This document shows positions 6,731 through 10,126 of a stretch of 10,126 nt of DNA, in pieces; position 1 is the first letter of the stretch; each line of letters opens with the position of its first letter. The notes below the pieces were generated by a model that was given only the letters and a program-made list of their open reading frames with translations, made no database searches and was not told where the DNA came from. This DNA comes from Acidobacteriota bacterium (GTDB lineage: Bacteria > Acidobacteriota > Vicinamibacteria > Vicinamibacterales > UBA823). Position numbers and translations under genes: made by a program. The stretch is from the NCBI GenBank assembly GCA_003509065.1, contig DODG01000384.1:1-10126 (forward strand), in the 5' to 3' direction.

Positions 6731-7831
6731 ATGTTGGAACGACGTTTATATAGTCTCATCGATTGGTGGTTGCTAGCCGCGATAGTGGCGGTTTCCGCAA
6801 TTGGCATGATGATGATTTATAGCACTACCTATGATGAGACCAGTCAACTGGTAAGCAACAAGCTCATAACACAGGGGTATGCGCTTGTTGCTGGCCTCAT
6901 CGCTTTTTCGTTTTTTATGTTCCTCGACTATCGTGTCATTGCCAACAACTCGTGGGTGTTTTATCTCGCTGTGATTGTGGCGCTTGCCTTGGTGTTAATG
7001 TTTGGTGATGTAGTGGGCGGATCACGACGTTGGTTATGGTTCGGGCCAGTTAACGTCCAGCCATCGGAATTTGCAAAGATTGCTCTTACCATCTTGTTGG
7101 CAGGTTACTTTGCTGAACGAAGCCTGCGTGGCGTGACGTTTATCAACCTAGCGTTCGTCGGCCTTGTGACGGTGATACCGTTCATGTTGATTGTTCGAGA
7201 GCCAGATCTTGGCTCGGCTGCTGGGTTGCTGCCAGTTGCCTTTGCGATTACTTATATTGCAGGACTTAGATTTCGTGTATTGGCACTCTTGGTGATGTTG
7301 GCACTGCTGACGACACCGGTAGCTTGGACTTACGCACTCGAAGACTATCAGCGGTCTAGGCTCTTAACATTTTTGGACCCGGCGCAAGATGCACAAGGTG
7401 CCGGTTATCAACAGATTCAGGCCAAGATTACGGTTGGGTCGGGGGGCTTAACCGGGAAAGGATTCCTCCAAGGAACGCAAGGGCAGTACAAGTTTCTGCC
7501 CGTCGCGCACAACGACTTTATTTTTTCGATACTAGCTGAAGAACATGGATTTCTGGGCGTCATAGTGGTGCTTGGATTGTATTTATTTGTGATCTTACGT
7601 GGCCTAGGGGCTGCGCGAAGTACGAAGGATCGTCTCGGTGCATACCTGGTCGTTGGGGTGATATCGAGCTTTACGTTTCAAGTTGTTTACAACATTACGA
7701 TGTCAGCGGGCCTGTTACCGGTCAAAGGTCTGACTTTGCCATTGATGAGTTACGGTGGTTCGTCACTCGTGGCTACATTGGCGGGGTTTGGTTTGATAGC
7801 TAATGTCCGGATGCGCAGGTTCACAAATTGA
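6731..7831 (+). CDS. rodA: Rod shape-determining SEDS glycosyltransferase RodA
   Basis: RodA is a SEDS-family peptidoglycan polymerase that extends glycan strands from lipid II and works in complex with PBP2. The 366 residues form about ten membrane segments and match the usual 360-415. Signature stretches are present: WFGPVNVQPSEFAKIALTI (103-121), REPDLGSA (156-163), and HNDFIFSILAEEHG (260-273), in which Asp262 corresponds to the essential catalytic aspartate of RodA. The C-terminal LPLMSYGGSS (336-345) is also conserved. The ATG start is 25 nt after the mrdA stop, and placement directly after PBP2 distinguishes it from the division homologue FtsW, which normally sits in the dcw cluster. 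Confidence 0.97.
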   Translation: MLERRLYSLIDWWLLAAIVAVSAIGMMMIYSTTYDETSQLVSNKLITQGYALVAGLIAFSFFMFLDYRVIANNSWVFYLAVIVALALVLMFGDVVGGSRRWLWFGPVNVQPSEFAKIALTILLAGYFAERSLRGVTFINLAFVGLVTVIPFMLIVREPDLGSAAGLLPVAFAITYIAGLRFRVLALLVMLALLTTPVAWTYALEDYQRSRLLTFLDPAQDAQGAGYQQIQAKITVGSGGLTGKGFLQGTQGQYKFLPVAHNDFIFSILAEEHGFLGVIVVLGLYLFVILRGLGAARSTKDRLGAYLVVGVISSFTFQVVYNITMSAGLLPVKGLTLPLMSYGGSSLVATLAGFGLIANVRMRRFTN

Positions 7832-7999
7832 TGTAGGAAATTAAAAACGGGACATACAAGTCAATGTTAATTCGATTGCTGCACAAGCGACGACAGCTTA
7901 ACGCAGGGCATACTACTGGCCAAGGCCAGTCGGTTATCTGTGCGGCTGCTTTTGGGTGGCGACGTGTTGAGAGACTTGACCCGTTATGGGGTTTAAGCA
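7832..7999 (+). other. 168-nt leader between rodA and rng, with a 7-bp inverted repeat
   Basis: No convincing gene lies here. ACTGGCC (7915-7921) and GGCCAGT (7924-7930) form a perfect inverted repeat with only 2 nt between arms; in RNA the innermost pair would open to give a 6-bp stem and a 4-nt loop. There is no T-run after it, so it is not an intrinsic terminator. The gap is far longer than the others in this operon (29, 16 and 25 nt, and one overlap), so rng may have its own promoter or a structured 5' leader, but I see no strong -35/-10 pair. Confidence 0.35.
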
Positions 8000-9565
8000 A
8001 TGAACAAGGAGATGATTATCTCCTCGAACAGCCACGAAACCATGGTGGCTATTCTCGAGGACGACCTCGTTACCGAGGTTTTTATCGAGCGCGAACGACA
8101 GCCTGGGACCGTAGGAAATATCTACAAAGGTCGGGTTTCGAAAGTTTTACCCGGCATGCAGTCAGCGTTCGTTGATATCGGTTTAGAACGAGATGCATTT
8201 CTCTACGTGTCGGACGTGATCGGCACGCCAGAGGGACTAGACGCCGATGACGACGATCATGAAGATTCCCTTCACGATGAGGATTCGAGTGAGAGGACTC
8301 CTGTTAACGGGAGCGCTCGTCGAGGACGCAACCAGGATCGTATTCAAACAGCTAAGATCGAGGATCTTCTAAAAGCCGATCAGGAAGTTCTCGTACAGGT
8401 TGTTAAGGAACCCCTGGGGACCAAGGGTGCGAGGATTACGTCCCATGCGACGATGCCGGGACGCTTTTTAGTTTTCATGCCCACAGTTGATCACGTCGGT
8501 GTTTCCAGAAAAATTGAATCACGGGAGGAACGGAGTCGACTTAGGAGAATTGTACGTGAATTTCGTGAAGAACATAGTTTTACTGGTGGAGTCATCATTC
8601 GTACTGCTGCGACCGGTCGATCAGAGGAAGACATTGTTTCTGACTTGTCTTATTTTCATCGGGTGTGGACCGATGTGCAGGGACGCACGGAGTCGGATCC
8701 AGCACCGACCGTTGTTTATCATGAACAAAGTTTAGTTTCTAAATTGTTGCGGGACTTATTGACTAAAGAATTTACAGCAATTCGTGTAGACGATGCAGAA
8801 GAATATGGCAGAGTAGTGAGTTTGGTTGACGGAATAATGCCTGACCTCATACCTGTAGTGAAACATTATTCAAAAGAATTTCCGATCTTTGAGGAATATG
8901 GAGTACAGGATGAAATTCAAAAGGCCTTGCAGAGCAAAGTGTGGCTAAAATCTGGCGGCTACTTAGTCATTAATCAAACTGAAGCACTGGTAGCGATCGA
9001 TGTTAATACGGGACGCTATGTTGGTAAACGTAGCGGTCGATTGGAAGATACTATTGTTAAAACAAACCTTGAGGCAGTTAAAGAAATTGTCAGACAATTT
9101 CGCCTGCGTGACTTGGGAGGCATCATTGTCCTTGATCTGATTGACATGGAAGAGCGAAAAAATCGCCAGAAAGTTTTCCAAGCCATCGAGCAGGAGTTGC
9201 GCAAGGATCGCGCTCCATCAAAAACTGTCCAGGTCTCAGATGTCGGTCTCATTATTGTCACTCGCAAGCGAGTCAAACAGAGCCTTGAGAGGCAGTTGAA
9301 CGAACCATGTCCGTACTGCTCTGGCAGTGGAGCCATCAAGTCGATTTCTACGATTTGCTACGAGATTCTTTCTGAGATAAGAAAGATTAAAAGTGATCTA
9401 TATGGTCAAGGTGTTGTGCTACGGGTTAATCCTGAAGTTGCCCGAGCGCTTGCCGAAGAGGAAAAACAAGTGTTAAGTGATTTGCAGGCTGCTTTGGGAC
9501 GGAAGGTGATTATTAAGCCTGACGTGCAGCTCCATCACGAACAGTTCGACGTGATGACTCTCTAG
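8000..9565 (+). CDS. rng: Ribonuclease G/E family endoribonuclease
   Basis: This enzyme cuts single-stranded, usually AU-rich RNA and acts in rRNA maturation and mRNA decay. The 521 residues fit RNase G (489 in E. coli) rather than full-length RNase E, since there is no long C-terminal scaffold. Order: S1 RNA-binding domain (about 35-150), with GNIYKGRVSKVLPGMQSAFVDIG (39-61) shown in part as GRVSKVLPGMQSAFVD, then the catalytic region with Asp334 in AIDVNTG and Asp379 in LDLIDME, the two magnesium ligands of the family, and the zinc-link CPYC (437-440). The S1 domain holds an acidic insertion (about 77-100, DADDDDHEDSLHDED) followed by a basic patch. The ATG at 8000 fits family N-termini, with GGGG 8 nt upstream; the ATG at 8012 directly abuts AAGGAG and is not favoured. 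It lies downstream of the shape genes, as in several other phyla. Confidence 0.95.
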   Translation: MNKEMIISSNSHETMVAILEDDLVTEVFIERERQPGTVGNIYKGRVSKVLPGMQSAFVDIGLERDAFLYVSDVIGTPEGLDADDDDHEDSLHDEDSSERTPVNGSARRGRNQDRIQTAKIEDLLKADQEVLVQVVKEPLGTKGARITSHATMPGRFLVFMPTVDHVGVSRKIESREERSRLRRIVREFREEHSFTGGVIIRTAATGRSEEDIVSDLSYFHRVWTDVQGRTESDPAPTVVYHEQSLVSKLLRDLLTKEFTAIRVDDAEEYGRVVSLVDGIMPDLIPVVKHYSKEFPIFEEYGVQDEIQKALQSKVWLKSGGYLVINQTEALVAIDVNTGRYVGKRSGRLEDTIVKTNLEAVKEIVRQFRLRDLGGIIVLDLIDMEERKNRQKVFQAIEQELRKDRAPSKTVQVSDVGLIIVTRKRVKQSLERQLNEPCPYCSGSGAIKSISTICYEILSEIRKIKSDLYGQGVVLRVNPEVARALAEEEKQVLSDLQAALGRKVIIKPDVQLHHEQFDVMTL

Positions 9566-9655
9566 GGGATAGACGTCATCGGAAGATTTCGGGATAACTA
9601 GCGCCTTAGTATGGGTAGGTAGCACAGAACGCCAACAATCAAGTTAAATACAGCC

Positions 9656-10126
9656 ATGCGCGCTGTTGATATTATTCGGAAGAAGCGTGACGGTGAGATT
9701 CTGGCCGAGGCCGAAATCCAGTTCTTTGTGAGTCAGGCAACTTCAGGAGCGATCCCTGCCTACCAAGTGTCTGCATTTCTTATGGCCGTCGTCTGGCGTG
9801 GAATGTCCGTGTCTGAGACGCAATGGTTAGCTTTCGCGATGGCGGCATCTGGTGCGCATCTGGATTTGCCAGATCATATCGGACAGCGTGTTGATAAGCA
9901 CAGCACCGGTGGAGTCGGCGATAAAACCTCGCCTATTTTAGTGCCTCTCGTCGCGGCGTGCGGTGGCATAGTTCCCATGACTTCAGGTCGTTCCTTGGGT
10001 TACACCGGAGGTACCCTTGATAAGTTGGAGTCAATTCCAGGTTTTCGGACAGCACTAAGTCCAGATGAGATACGGGTGATGTTGGATCGGTATGGTTGCT
10101 GCATGGTTGGCCAGACAGATTCGATT
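9656..10126 (+). CDS. Thymidine / pyrimidine-nucleoside phosphorylase, 5' part (cut by window edge)
   Basis: An open frame from the ATG at 9656 runs off the right edge and yields 157 residues of a protein that in this family is about 430-450 long. It resembles DeoA/Pdp, which splits thymidine, or more broadly pyrimidine nucleosides, with phosphate into base and (deoxy)ribose 1-phosphate. The N-terminal helical domain (residues 1-65, starting MRAVDIIRKKRDGEIL) is followed by the phosphate-binding motif DKHSTGGVGDKTS (80-92), which includes the conserved Lys81, His82 and Ser83. Next is SGRSLGYTGGTLDKLESIPG (110-129), where most family members read GHTGGT. The start has no clear ribosome binding site; 90 nt separate it from rng. 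Thymidine-specific DeoA and broad-specificity Pdp cannot be told apart from this part, and AMP phosphorylase is less likely given the length of the N-terminal match. Confidence 0.93.
   Translation, partial: MRAVDIIRKKRDGEILAEAEIQFFVSQATSGAIPAYQVSAFLMAVVWRGMSVSETQWLAFAMAASGAHLDLPDHIGQRVDKHSTGGVGDKTSPILVPLVAACGGIVPMTSGRSLGYTGGTLDKLESIPGFRTALSPDEIRVMLDRYGCCMVGQTDSI

Noticed and set aside
7864..8175. A 103-codon open frame from an ATG in the rodA-rng gap, overlapping the start of rng in another frame.
   Set aside because: No ribosome binding site, composition (many Arg, Gly, Trp, Tyr) typical of a frame-shifted coding region, and two thirds of it lie over the well-supported rng N-terminus.
9553..9580. 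Inverted repeat GATGAC/GTCATC spanning the rng stop codon, considered as a terminator.
   Set aside because: Only 6 bp with a 16-nt loop and no following T-run, so it does not qualify as an intrinsic terminator.

Overview
This is an ordinary, well-conserved chromosomal housekeeping region of a Gram-negative rod-shaped bacterium. I found no mobile element, CRISPR array, phage gene or obvious new system. The PpiD-type periplasmic chaperone and the complete elongasome gene set point to a diderm with a peptidoglycan wall. Gene order (mreB-mreC-mreD-mrdA-rodA-rng followed by a pyrimidine-nucleoside phosphorylase), moderate GC by eye, and the sequence character of Rng and PBP2 make Acidobacteriota my best guess, with a Desulfobacterota-type lineage as the alternative. 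This placement is inference from memory and was not tested by a search.

Layout. At the left edge, on the minus strand, lies a complete tRNA-Leu(CAG) with an encoded CCA end and its own TATAAT-type -10 box. Upstream of it, also on the minus strand, is a 640-residue membrane-anchored SurA/PpiD-type peptidyl-prolyl isomerase. A 276-bp divergent intergenic region separates this gene from a long plus-strand operon-like run: mreB (TTG start), mreC (GTG start), mreD (GTG start, overlapping the mreC stop by 4 nt), mrdA (PBP2), rodA, then after a 168-nt leader rng (ribonuclease G/E family), and after 90 nt the 5' part of a thymidine/pyrimidine-nucleoside phosphorylase gene that runs off the right edge.

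How the genes work together. MreB filaments on the inner face of the membrane, with MreC and MreD, organise the RodA glycan polymerase and the PBP2 transpeptidase into the machine that builds the cylindrical wall. The divergent PpiD-like protein probably helps fold secreted or outer-membrane proteins in the same compartment where MreC and PBP2 act. Rng is an endoribonuclease that matures rRNA and decays mRNA. The phosphorylase recovers bases and sugar phosphate from pyrimidine nucleosides, so the last two genes have no direct link to wall synthesis, although RNA decay and nucleoside salvage are metabolically connected.

Points worth a second look are mostly at residue or regulatory scale: a KTA in place of the usual KTG box in PBP2, a Cys3-His cluster in PBP2 that looks like a zinc site, three consecutive non-ATG starts in mreBCD, repeated parvulin-like half modules in the PpiD protein, an acidic insertion in the S1 domain of Rng, a possible 11-codon leader peptide ahead of mreB, and possible hairpins ahead of rodA and rng.
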